From positions 4,861,457 to 4,925,456 of the forward strand of contig OX421503.1 of NCBI GenBank assembly GCA_949126835.1: a stretch of DNA of 64,000 nt. The letters are read 5' to 3'. The position numbers and the translations under genes were made by a program. Below are positions 12,357 through 23,800 of this stretch, piece by piece (within the stretch, counting starts at the first letter, position 1; each line of letters opens with the position of its first letter). Under the pieces are notes generated by a model that saw nothing but the letters and a program-made list of their open reading frames with translations, made no database searches and was not told the origin of the DNA. Source of the DNA: Anisus vortex (taxonomy: Eukaryota > Mollusca > Gastropoda > Planorbidae).

Positions 12357-12933
12357 CTTCAGAGTATCAAACTTACATTGTTTATTATTACATTGTTTAT
12401 TATTACATTGTTTATTATGTCACAGAATCCAACTGTGTAAGCTACATACATGTGTAGGTTTCAAATCAAGTATGTTTCAATGATACATTGTTTGTTGTTG
12501 TTTTTTAACGCCACAATATTGTCAAACAAAACATCATTTGGGAAGATCAAAGTCTGACAAGCGTCATGTGAATACAAAGGTTCTCAAAATGTTGATACCA
12601 AGGACTTATGAACTCTTGTAATGGGAAAATTCTCAGCAAAAAATAAAACGTTGAATATTATACCATAATGTTAGTGTCTTGGCAAATTTTCTTTGTTTCT
12701 TTCAGAAGTGTGACTTAAGCTGTTGTTTTTAATGTAAAGGTTACATAATAATTTATTTCTTAGACACTAATTGCTATTTGATTTTGAATGTATTTATATA
12801 AAATATAACAATTATATATTTGTATAACAATAACTGATCTATAAAATAAATGGCTTGAGCCTCCTTAATAAAGGTGTATGTCCAAAGTGAGGCAACCGGA
12901 ATCTACATCTTTTTGCACAGTTTTTACGGTTCA
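12357..12933. other. AT-rich spacer, no gene recognised
   Basis: Three tandem copies of TACATTGTTTATTAT at 12375-12420; otherwise nothing supported. Confidence 0.5.
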
Positions 12934-14345
12934 TAGCGGTTCCCAACCTGTGTGCCGCGACCTCTTTGGGGTCGAACAACCATTTCATGGGGGTCGCCCA
13001 AGACCATCGAAAAACATAAATGTTCGATGGTCTTGGGAGACACCAATGATCTATCCGTCTCATGACGATATGAGTATCCGGCGTGATGACATCATCACGC
13101 CAACCCAATCACATACTCTACGTACAAATACAAGTGTATGTGGCAGGGTTGGCGACATAATGTACGCATGCGGACCAGGTACACATGTGTAGAGAGTTGC
13201 TGTGTTAAACCCATTTTCTCTGTTAAAAGCAGCTACTGTGTTGAAATCAGCAGTATTTCTTGAATATATTGGAATGTAGTGTAGATGCTGTTCAGTCTGG
13301 ATTTCAACTTTTGATATTGAATGGCTCACTATAAAAGTAATCGGAACTCACTGTATGATTCATCGGCAAACAATATTAGCAACGAACACATTGCCATAAG
13401 AACAACAAGACGTAATTAAAAGCGCCATATGTTGTGTTAATTTAGTAAAAGCGAGCACTTTAAACAGTGCAATGTTTACGCAATAGTGCAATAAGTTAGA
13501 TACGCCGAACAATGCGCTGTTATCACACACAGAAGTGAGATGGTTATCAAGAGAAAAAGTTCTATAACGTTTTTTTAGCTTCGTGGTTAACTTAAAACTT
13601 ATTTTTAATCAGAAAGCAAGACTGCAGGTCAAAAGTGAACTGCATAAAAAAAACTTACTTTATCACTGCCAGGACCAAATGTAACTTGCCTTAATTTGTC
13701 TGAAAAGATCCGATCAAACGCATGCAGACGAAATTTCACCGTATTTTTCTCATCTTTCTTACACCCCATTTCCGCTTGCCAAAATCAATGCACAGTAAAA
13801 GTTAAAGATGTTCCTGAGACAACACAAGAATAGTTCCTTGAACTTATTAACAACGATGCGGCAAAAACTGATTTTTTTACAATGCCAATTACAAAATTCT
13901 GGATCAAGTTTTGGCAGTTATAAACTATTTTGACTGAGACTGTGTTGAGCCTTCTTCTTTCATTTACAACAAAATATCTTTGTGAAACATGTTTTTTTTC
14001 CAGCGTGTTGGTTATCAAGTCTAATTACACAAGTAGACTTGTTGTGGAAGATGATCTTCGTTGTGCTCTTGCAAAGTCTTTCCCGGAATTTCTGATCCGC
14101 CGAGAAAGACGCAATCTCAGTCTTAGCACTGACGTTCGTTTTGCAATTAAAAATAAATTAAATATTTCATAATATTATTATAGGCCTAAGTATTTTTTGT
14201 ATTAATCAATATGCTTTAGTTAACTTCCATTTGTAACAATGAAAATACATCCTGCATATCCGATAGATACATTACATTTCATAACAGTAGCAAAAATAGG
14301 CCTACAGTGGTAAGGAAGCCACGAAAACATAATATTGATACGTGT
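12934..14345 (+). mobile_element. SPIN-like hAT transposon, degenerate, 3' end missing
   Basis: The left end (AGCGGTTCCCAACCTGTG, CGCGACC, TTTGGGGTCGAAC) and the hairpin AAGACCATCG...CGATGGTCTT at 13003-13038 match, from memory, the termini of the SPIN/Charlie group of hAT transposons. The frame at 13930-14170 reads LLLSFTTKYLCETCFF then RLVVEDDLRCAL, the C-terminal dimerisation region of hAT transposases. The block at 14267-14330 (CATTTCATAACAGTAGCAAA) also resembles SPIN 3' sequence, but the terminal GGTTGAGAACC is missing. Stops and frameshifts elsewhere make it dead. Confidence 0.8.
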
Positions 14346-14720
14346 ACATTATATATGTTAAAGCTTTTTTGAAGGAATTTTCGCTGACAATAAACACAAG
14401 TAAACGAACTCATTTTCTTACTTCAAGTTTTTCCGTTGTAGCTTAATCTCCTTTAAGACAAATTTTCATCATCTGATGTTATGGCAAAATATTTGAAAAA
14501 AAAAAAAAACCTTTACTTTTTCTACTTGAAAACAACAACGAGTTCAAAACAGATTAATCAAATTGCTACAACTAAAAGATCTGAAGAATGTTTTGTACAC
14601 AAGACAATTTCTGACATTAATGAGAACATCAATTGAATTATCTAGATCAAAGAGAACACATTAATGTCTCAATGAATGATCTCTAAAATGCAGACAACAA
14701 ATGTATAGATGTACGTAGAT

Positions 14721-15087
14721 CAGGGGGTCTCGAACTCGAATGAATGCATGCGCCATTTTATCACTTAAGACATGTGTCAAGGGCCAAGTCCCCCCAACCC
14801 ACAAAAAAATAAATAAATCCTGACCCTAGTAAAAAGAAAAAAAAACTCTTCATACATCTTAACTCATTTTGCTACTTATCACTAATAATAAGCCAGTTTA
14901 CAATACGGCCGCAAAGCATTATACAAAAGTTTTATGTTACGAATATAAAATGAACGATAAAAGTTGATGTGTATCAGTACTAGGAGTCTGAATTTCACGA
15001 ATAGCACATTTACTGCTTACTGGCAGGCTTCAGAAATGCACTTGGTGGGCTGCATATGGCCCGCGGGCCGCGTGTATGAGACCCCTG
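14721..15087. mobile_element. hAT MITE, 367 bases
   Basis: Terminal inverted repeats CAGGGGGTCTCGAAC and GTGTATGAGACCCCTG with GGCCCGCGGGCCGCGTG at the right end; flanking 8-mers ACGTAGAT and ACCTAGAT differ by one base. No coding capacity. Confidence 0.85.
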
Positions 15088-15744
15088 ACCTAGATGAGGC
15101 AAAGCTTTGGCTGACTTTATATTGACATTCTCATTGGACTTCGCTAAGATTATATACTTGCCACATGCATTTATATAATAAACAAGACAATTTCACGTAA
15201 TTCTCAGAACCTGTTCTAGGTTTAACATAACAATCTTAGACACATGCAATCTTAGTAGACTAACAAATCTAAGGTGACCAAGCTATCTTAATTTTCTAAG
15301 CTCATAACTTAATTAAACAAGCCCTTTTGTGTTACCTAAACATGACCTTACGTGAAATATCGTTTACAAATAAATTTAACATAATAACCAGGGCCGATGA
15401 AAGAATTTAGGGGCCCCTGAACGGCATCAAATATCTGACGCCCTCTCCCTGTTCCATTCACGGCACCCATCTAGCAGGGAAAGAGTTCGAATCCAGACGT
15501 GTAAGAAAAACGTTGAAACATAAAATAACAAGCTAAATTGCCCGGCGTTGCAAAAGGGGGGAGGAAACAAACCAGGCCTGTATAAGCTACAGATAAAAAA
15601 AATATATAAACTATAATGAACAGAAAGCTATAGATCTAAATCTAATAATTGAAAAACAAATATATTTTTGTACTCAAGACTTTTATGAAAGTAATGTGAT
15701 ATTTAGGTAAGGGCGTTTGCGTGTGTGGATGTGTAAGCCAGCTT
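15088..15744. other. No gene recognised; small hAT-like fragment
   Basis: Around 15390-15450 a CAGGGCCGATGAAAG start followed by GGGGCCCCTGAACGGC and GACGCCCTC resembles the left end of the MITE at 26151, without a right end. The rest is unassigned. Confidence 0.4.
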
Positions 15745-16008
15745 GTTGTTGACGTAATTCTAATTTAGAAATACAACACAATAACAACCTGTTGCAATGC
15801 GCAGATAAACATAAGGACAAAAATACTTTCTTTATCCCTCATGCTACATTTATTTGATTTGTCTTTTTTTCAAATCATTAATTACCTTTGTCACCTAGCC
15901 TAGAGTAATGTCCCCTGTTCTTAGTTGTATGTTAAACGCGCTCTGAGGTTACATTATGTTTGTTGGCAGCGCTATACAAATATTATTATTATTATTATTA
16001 TGATATAA
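15745..16008 (+). mobile_element. LINE 3' end with (ATT)n tail
   Basis: Contains LINE C-terminal debris (CAGATAAACATAAGGACAAA), then a 3' untranslated region ending in GTTAAACGCGCTCTGAGGTT, AGCGCTATACAAATATTATT and an ATT-repeat tail. The same 3' end follows an RT C-terminus at 45728-46066. Confidence 0.8.
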
Positions 16009-16029
16009 GTACTCTATTTTCCCGAGTGG

Positions 16030-16520
16030 CATTCAGGCGTGGAATGGGTTGCCTGAACAAACCAGATAAAGAAGATTATTGCGTCCAATGTTCATCCGTG
16101 GTCCGAGTCTAGTCTTTATTAATGTTTTAAATTATGTTAAGTTACTGGTTTTCCTGGTTTGTTCAGCAAACAATAAAGGCCCTTCTGTCTTCTAGTGTTT
16201 CTAGGTTTAGTGATTTTTTTAGTCATTTGACTATTGGTGTTTCTCTTGTCAGTTGTGAATATTTTTTAGTAATGAACCTTGCAGCTCTTTTATGAATTTG
16301 TTCTAATTTTTTAATATTTTAGTTAGTTTATTGGTCCCATACAGATTATGCATATTCTAGTATAGGTCTAACCAATGTTAGATAGCATTTTAGCATTTGT
16401 AATACTTATTGGTCATTGTAGGAAGTTTTAAAGGGTGATGACTTTGGTTTTTCATGCAGATTTGTATGATCTCTTTTGCGTCATTATTTTGACTATCCGT
16501 TTATTTTGTCAATGAAGTTT
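16030..16520 (-). mobile_element. LINE reverse transcriptase fragment
   Basis: Minus strand reads LVRPILEYASSVWDPYKLTK and HKRAARFI, the conserved motif after the RT fingers/palm in CR1/Jockey/I-type LINEs, then the EQTRKTS-type C-terminus down to 16030. Frames are broken. Confidence 0.8.
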
Positions 16521-17095
16521 AACAATTCTTGATACTAATTACAATTAGTGTTCAGAAAATGAGAATATAAAAAAAAACTTGACAAAAATGTAATAACTAT
16601 TAATATCAAGTTTATTTTATTGATAGTTAGATATTCTACGTTTTCTAAAATGTTCCTGCTGTTGCCCTATTTATCTTGCACAATTCTCCACCCCACCCCC
16701 ATATGAGTCTTTGCCGATTTGAGTATTTAAGGCCTACGTCGTAATCTTGGAAACGCCACGGCCCCTTTTTCACAGCAATTCAGCCTATTCACTGCTTTTT
16801 CCCAATGAAATATAAATATGCATTTAATTTTTCCTGAACCCTCTCACGTGCAGAAAGTGACACAAAAAGGTCACAGTTGAAATGTTGTATTATTATGTAA
16901 AGAATTCTGAATTGAACTATTTCCCTATATAGTAAATGACCATCATTTTATATCATAAGAAACAAGCATACAAAAGGAACAAACAAACTGCAAAACCGTT
17001 ATGATGTTGGATTTGATGTTCTTTTTTATTCTTTATTATTCGTGAGTAGAACTTTGATGTCCGCACTAAGCTTTACATCATATACACTATTCTAA
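16521..17095. other. 3' flank of gene B
   Basis: AT-rich, presumably 3' untranslated and intergenic sequence of gene B. Several AATAAA-type sites on the minus strand (TTTATT on the plus strand near 17027 and 16613) could act for polyadenylation; I cannot choose one. Confidence 0.35.
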
Positions 17096-17493
17096 TTAAT
17101 ATTTTTTTCTTCTCATATTTTGTATCCGAGTCAACGATCCGTTATTCGCTTCGGGTGTGATGTCTAAAACTGAACACATGACATTGTAAATGTCAACAGC
17201 GTGCAAATTGCAAATTCTGACATTTCTCTTGAAATCTGAGAAAATTTACAAAAAAAACATAACAGTGAAGTTTTAGTTTATAAATGATTTTACAATTTTA
17301 GATTATTTTTAATGAGTGTGTTGTAATAATTTGGGATATAGTTCGGTGGATATAGCAGTATTATAAGGATTAGGCAGATAGGTGAATTTAGCAGGTAGAT
17401 AATTAGGTAGGTAGCTAAGTAAGTGGCTAAATATGTAAACATATAGAAAACGAGATAAATAGTTAGATAAATAGATATATAGTAAGTTGATAA

Positions 17494-17575
<82 letters not shown>

Positions 17576-17708
17576 GGATAGATAGATGGATGGATGGATT
17601 GATGGATGGATAGAGGGAGGGATGGATGGATGGTTGGATGGATGATTGGATGGATGGATGGATAGATAGATAGATAGATAGATATATATATAGATAGATA
17701 GAAAGATT

Positions 17709-17801
<93 letters not shown>

Positions 17802-20800
17802 ACAGATAGAGAAAGTTTGATTGTATATTACAGTAATAGCTCTTAGTAAAGATGAATGGAAAGAATAAATATATAAGTGTATTGACTGGGTAAGATCATT
17901 GAAATAATGAATGATTAATTGAATGATTGAAAGATGCCAACTTACAAGGTCCCAGAGCATAGAACACGCCTCTCATATCTGTCAGCTGATTGTCATATCC
18001 ATGGTGACCAACATATTTAGGCAGTGTGTTGTCAAATGGCTAAGTACTCAAATTAGATGTTATACGGAAGAAAATGAAAACATAGAAATATTAAATGTGG
18101 TCATCTATATATATAAAATAAGAGTGTTTGTTCGCATACGGATCCCCATTGGTCAATTTAAAATCACGTGAGTTTGTGTCACTGACCTATTTAGGCCTAG
18201 GCCTATATACTGTCTAATAATTTTTCACATCGGACTTGTGTCTTCGCTTACTCAGTGGTAAACGTAGCGGACTGCTATGCGAGCGACCCGGGTTCGATTC
18301 TCCAGTTAGACTAATCTATACATTTTTTTTTCGACAATTTTTTTAAAAAACTTTTAAAAACAAAAGACATTGTAAATCTACGGGCAATTTAGATTTTTGT
18401 TAATAAAAATACTTGCCTATTTTTTTTATCCGATTACACTATTTATTTTAAATTACTTTCCTAAAAGTCTTTAGTCAAAAAAATAATAATTTAAATATAA
18501 GATTTATAGCATTCTTTTAAGTGTAGTTTATAATTTTTTTTATCTGCATCGTATACAGTTCTGTTTTTTTTTCACCCGGGCAACGCCGGGCAATGTAGCT
18601 TGTATTAAATAAAAACACTGTAAAAAAAGGGCTGTCGCTTGGAATTTGATTACCTATAGCAGGAGTAGGCAACCTTTTGATAACAGTGTGCCAAAGTAGG
18701 TTTTCAAATACATTCCGTGTGCCTACAACCTAAAAGTCACCATGCTATTTGTCTTGGGGGAGAGAAGGGGTGGTGGGTCTTCTGTGTGCCATTGAAAATG
18801 CGATTTATTGGTTGCTGACCAAACGACCCACAGATCATGAGCGTATTGCTTTATTTATAATTGACATTTCGAACAGCTAATCTGGAGCTATGTTTCTGAA
18901 CATGCCCGTTCATTTTTAATGGCATAATATACGGTATTGGATTTGTTTATGTCTGTATCAAACAAGTTTCTACATATTATAAGATTATAATATGTTATAG
19001 GCCTACTCATATCCTCGGAAAGACACTCACGTGAAATGAACCAACACATTACAATACACCAGCCTGCTGTTGTGCCACACCACTTCTGTACCCATGGACC
19101 CAAGTCTGGCGAAGTGTGTAAACCACCGGCACGCTTACATTAAGAGCACACCGGTGGGCAAACGCATGGGGGACAGCCCCTGTTGCGCGTCCGAGGATCA
19201 TTGCAATGCCTAGAGGCTCCGAGATTCGGTGTGTAGGAAGGATGCGATGAGCGCAACCGCCCGTTTCAACCCCGCCCTGGTGCCTGGATTTTCAGCCTAC
19301 CGGGCGACAGTGCAGGTATACGAGCGAGCAACTACGTTAATGATCAGAGATCAATTTCGCAGGTGGGGAGAAGAAGTGTATTGCATGTACTGCGGAAACC
19401 GTACCATACGTTAAACGACTTGCCTTATCAGCGTGCCGCGGGATGGCAGTCTCGGGCAGGATCATTAACCCACCCATTAATATCGTTACGTCCTGGACGT
19501 AAAACCCGGAAGGCTCATCCGTTTTTTTTTTAAAGAATATTATAGATATGCCGCTAAACTGTCAATCCTGAATTCCGTTTCAACCAATGCAACTTTACAT
19601 TGCTTGCTATAGTATATCCAGTAAAATAAGGCTTTAAGGCCGTAAATAATGATAGACACCTGTAAAATATACCAGCCCAAGTCAGCGACACATAAGATGT
19701 CTGGTGCGTATGCACCTCGCTTGTAGTGATACCTCTCAGGTATGTCTGCCTTCCTGTACACGTGCATGTGTGGGTGAAAGTTTACAAGTAGGTCATACAC
19801 CTGGAGAAATAATATTCCATTAAAGAAACTGTTCAATATTATTGCATTTATAAGCTATTTTCAATAAAATAAAATAACTTTATACATACAGCTCGGAATA
19901 GCGAGTTCCTAGAGTTTCGGAGCCAAAGAAGTAATAATCTTCTATGTATAAAACTCATATATGATAACCTTGCTTAAAATAGTACAGAAAATCATTAGAG
20001 AAGGATAAAATACCATTGAAATTAATGAGCAATTCAGAAAGTCAATAGATGCAGACTTTTATAGCAGATATAGCATGTGTGTCTATTTAATTGTCAACGT
20101 ACTAGCTTACAGAAGACCGGCGCAACTAAGACTAAAAAGCCTTTTTTTGTTTGAAGAAAACACTATGTTTAAATACTAATGAAAAATGAAGGTTCGCTTT
20201 ACTGAAATAATATTTTAGTACAATAAATAGGCATTAACTTTAAAACTGTTTTGTTCGTTATTATCAAATGAGAGACTTAATGGGGATGGATTCATTATTA
20301 ACCCTTCCCGTACCGACCTACTTCTATCTATGCTGCCTTCAGTTCCGCTATATACGCGCCCGGGACTGTAAGGGTTAATACATTTTGTAATCAAATCATA
20401 GGCTAAGTAACACATTTTTTTCGATGCCCTTAATGATATGTTAGGTTTAAACCTTGTCCTCTTTGCGCTTATCGGCCACGTAGATAGTTGCCAGGCCTCC
20501 AGACTCCAATACTGCCACCCACAAGTTAGGTTCAGAGCTCAGAGCGCCAGTTATGTTGATTAACTTTGACATGTTCAAATTGGTCATTCCGTGGTCAGAG
20601 AATATTATTAGGTTTATCTGAAGTAGAATAATGAAATAAAATATATTTCTAAAAAAAATTCTAGATGTTTTTTAAATAACTATTAAAGCAATTTTCGGAT
20701 CAAGTAATAAACTACAAGCACTTAAATAAGTCCAGGAGAAAGAATAATCCCCTTGTTTATTCCCCCTTGTATGTCGTTTCAGCGGCGATGAATAGTGGGG

Positions 20801-23800
20801 TTTGGTTTGTAATCCAATATTAAAACCAAACATGCACCCCTCTATGTGGCGATATTGGACAGAAGTCAGAAGGCTAAACTACATGGATACAACATTTTTA
20901 CTTTGGCGGGATCTAATATTAGAAGTTTATAGCCAACACACCTATGGATCTGGAGCCAGGAACATCAAGTTCAAAATGTCCTACAAAAATAGGGGGCGGG
21001 GTAATCTCGAGCGTTAAATTCTAACGGTCTAGCCCAGGGATCGGCAACCTACGGTACGCGTGCCAGTCTTGGCACGCGGAGCCCTTTTCATTGACACGCG
21101 GTGGACCTCCCGAAAAAAAATTGCTTTTTAATGGCTTCAATGTGCCATGTCTTTTTTTTTTCATTAGCTCTCGCTGATTTTTTCAAATAAATCAAAATAA
21201 ATCAAAATAAATCATTCTGTCGTTTGCCTGTTCGAAAGGGTTCAGTTTATGTGGATAAAAACTAGTCTTTGCGTCTCCCGTGCTTACATCAAAGAAGGCT
21301 ACATCAAAAGAATGTGCCGACTATTCTACTTTTGGTTGGTTTTGTTTGTATTATATCGCAAGCCAAAAAAAAAAATATCGAATACAAGGGGATAGTATCT
21401 GCAAATCATTAACTGAATTGTTTTTCATGCTTAAATAAAATGTTATTATAAAAAATTTCCTTCAATTTAACGTAAAAAAAAGTGTGAAACAGAAATGACC
21501 CCCCCTCCCCTCCCCCGAATATTAAAAAAGAAACAACAACCTTGATCGATTTTGATTTCCGATTTGATATTTACAATTTATCTTAACAAGAGGATATCCC
21601 TCAAATTTCACCATATTATTATATGTAGGCCTATATAGCCTATATAGAAAACAATTATTCAGAATGTTATATTATGCGGCGATATATCAAGGTATGCCGA
21701 TAAGTGCCCATAAAATGTCCGAAAATGACAAAAACGCTGCTGCGATGTTTGGAAAACAGAAACGATTTGTCAAATTTCTTGTAAACCACATTGGGATGTT
21801 GCTGTTAAGATTTCATTGCATTATACACCATGAAAGTTTGTGTGCAACGATTTCTTTATTTGACTTGCGCTCCGTAATGGAGACTGTTGTTAAAATAGTC
21901 AACTTTATAGTTTCCCACTCTTCGTTGATTTACCGACAATTCAAATCTTTACTACAAGAAATTGATAGTGAATATAGAGATCTTCTGTTGCACAGCAGTG
22001 TTCGCTGGCTTAGTCAATGTAAAGTGTTCAATAGATTCGTTTCCATGATATTACTAAAACATTAGATCTATAGTACTTCCATTATGTTAAAACTCATTCA
22101 GATCTATATACATTACACATAGATGAGCTTAAGAAGTACATTGAAGCACTCAAAGCGGAGTTTTCTGACAGACGTCTATTTTGAAATGCAGCGAATTGAA
22201 TGTAAAACATTCCGATTTAAAAAAACATCAAAATTTGCCGAATTGCAAACAAATCTGTAAGAAAGCTGCTTAGAAAGGTCGTCAGCTATACTTATACCGT
22301 TCATATGTTTGAAAAACTTTGCATTTGTTTTACTTTCATCTATTGGCTCAACGTACATTTGTAAACAGATTTTGTCATAAAATATTTTCTCATACAATAA
22401 AACTTTTTTAATCCCATAAGAAAATCGCCTAACTCTTGAAGCATTAAGCAAGGATCACATTAATTGATACAGACAAATTGCATTCAAATGTTTTTCATCT
22501 TCTTTAAATAAGCACACAAAATAATTCGAGATCAAATTTATTATTTTGTTTTAACTTTAAAAAACAATAATAGCTTAAGCGTATATACGAGCATTATACT
22601 ACGTCATTGTTGTTATTATCGCAATATGTGACTAATCAGTGTTGACTTTTGTACGGTTTCTTAGTAAAGCGCCTTTCTTATCATGATACATACATTTAAT
22701 AACTATTGTTAAAAATAATAAATATAGCTGAGTTTGACTATTTGGCTGTTGGCACGCCGAGTGAGTTGGAAATTCTACTTTGGCACACCGCTATCAAAAG
22801 GTTGCCGAGCCCTGGTCTAGCCAACGGCCGAATTAGGGTCACTCCCATAGATAATCTTTCCCTGTGTCCGAATTTTTAAAAACTTCTTTTTGATTTGAAA
22901 TTTGAACTATATTTCTTGTTTACTAGTACATTCTTTTAAATAGGACCCATGAGTGATACTATAAAAAAGAGCTTATGGCAACACTGCTATTTAGAATTAA
23001 AACACTGAATAAAAGACTACTTAACATATTCAATGTTTTTCAAGCGGTCAATAACGGCTCCGATGACCGTGTCCAGTCCTCTAACTATCTGTTGAAGTTC
23101 CAGAGAGTCTGGACCAAAAAGGTGTCCGAATTTGTCCGGCTGCTCACAGTAAACCGCTGTTGAATATTCAATAGTTAACAATCTTCTTCGAAGAACTAAT
23201 TAGGCTACTTGACATTTTTTTTAACATATTGTAAAAGATTTTATTATCAATTTGATACTGAATAAGTCATATTATTAATATTATTTAATAGTTAACGTGT
23301 TTGACATCAAAAAATTATTCAGTTGATTTTTTTAAAATCTAACTTTGAACTGAATTGCGCTAACATTATTGTTTTTAATACATAAAACATTCCAATGGGC
23401 CGTATTGCTGCTGAGAGTTAACACCCTTGCCCCTTATACAAGTCAATCTTATATACCGTAATTGTAAAGATTGCTGCTGAGAGTTAACACCCTTGCCCCT
23501 TATACAAGTCTATCTTATATACCGTAATTGTAAAATGGGCAAGGGTGTTAACGCTTAGCAGCAATACGGCCCAATGTAGGGGATTAATTTTATCATTCTT
23601 GTTTTAATTAAGTTTTTAAACTTGCCTAAAATGCATAATTTATCACGCAAAAAATATAACTGTTTAAAATTGGATTGAATAGAGGAAAAGACATAGATTG
23701 AAAGATAGATAAATAGTTAGAGATTCCGAATGATAAGTAGATAGAGATAGAAGAACAGACAGACAAACAGTCTGTTGTGTAAATCTACCTGATAGGTCAG

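Noticed and set aside
17463..17960. 165-codon minus-strand frame rich in Ser-Ile-Tyr-Leu
   Set aside because: Translation of a GATA microsatellite within intron 8 of gene B.
18245..18303. Possible tRNA gene
   Set aside because: A and B boxes are present, but the ends do not pair as an acceptor stem and the block recurs inside the Helitron-like repeat. Blocks at 9565 and 10150 were rejected for the same reason.
22176..22451. 91-codon minus-strand frame in the hAT element (and its copy at 33480)
   Set aside because: Antisense to the hAT transposase remnant region, no recognisable domain.
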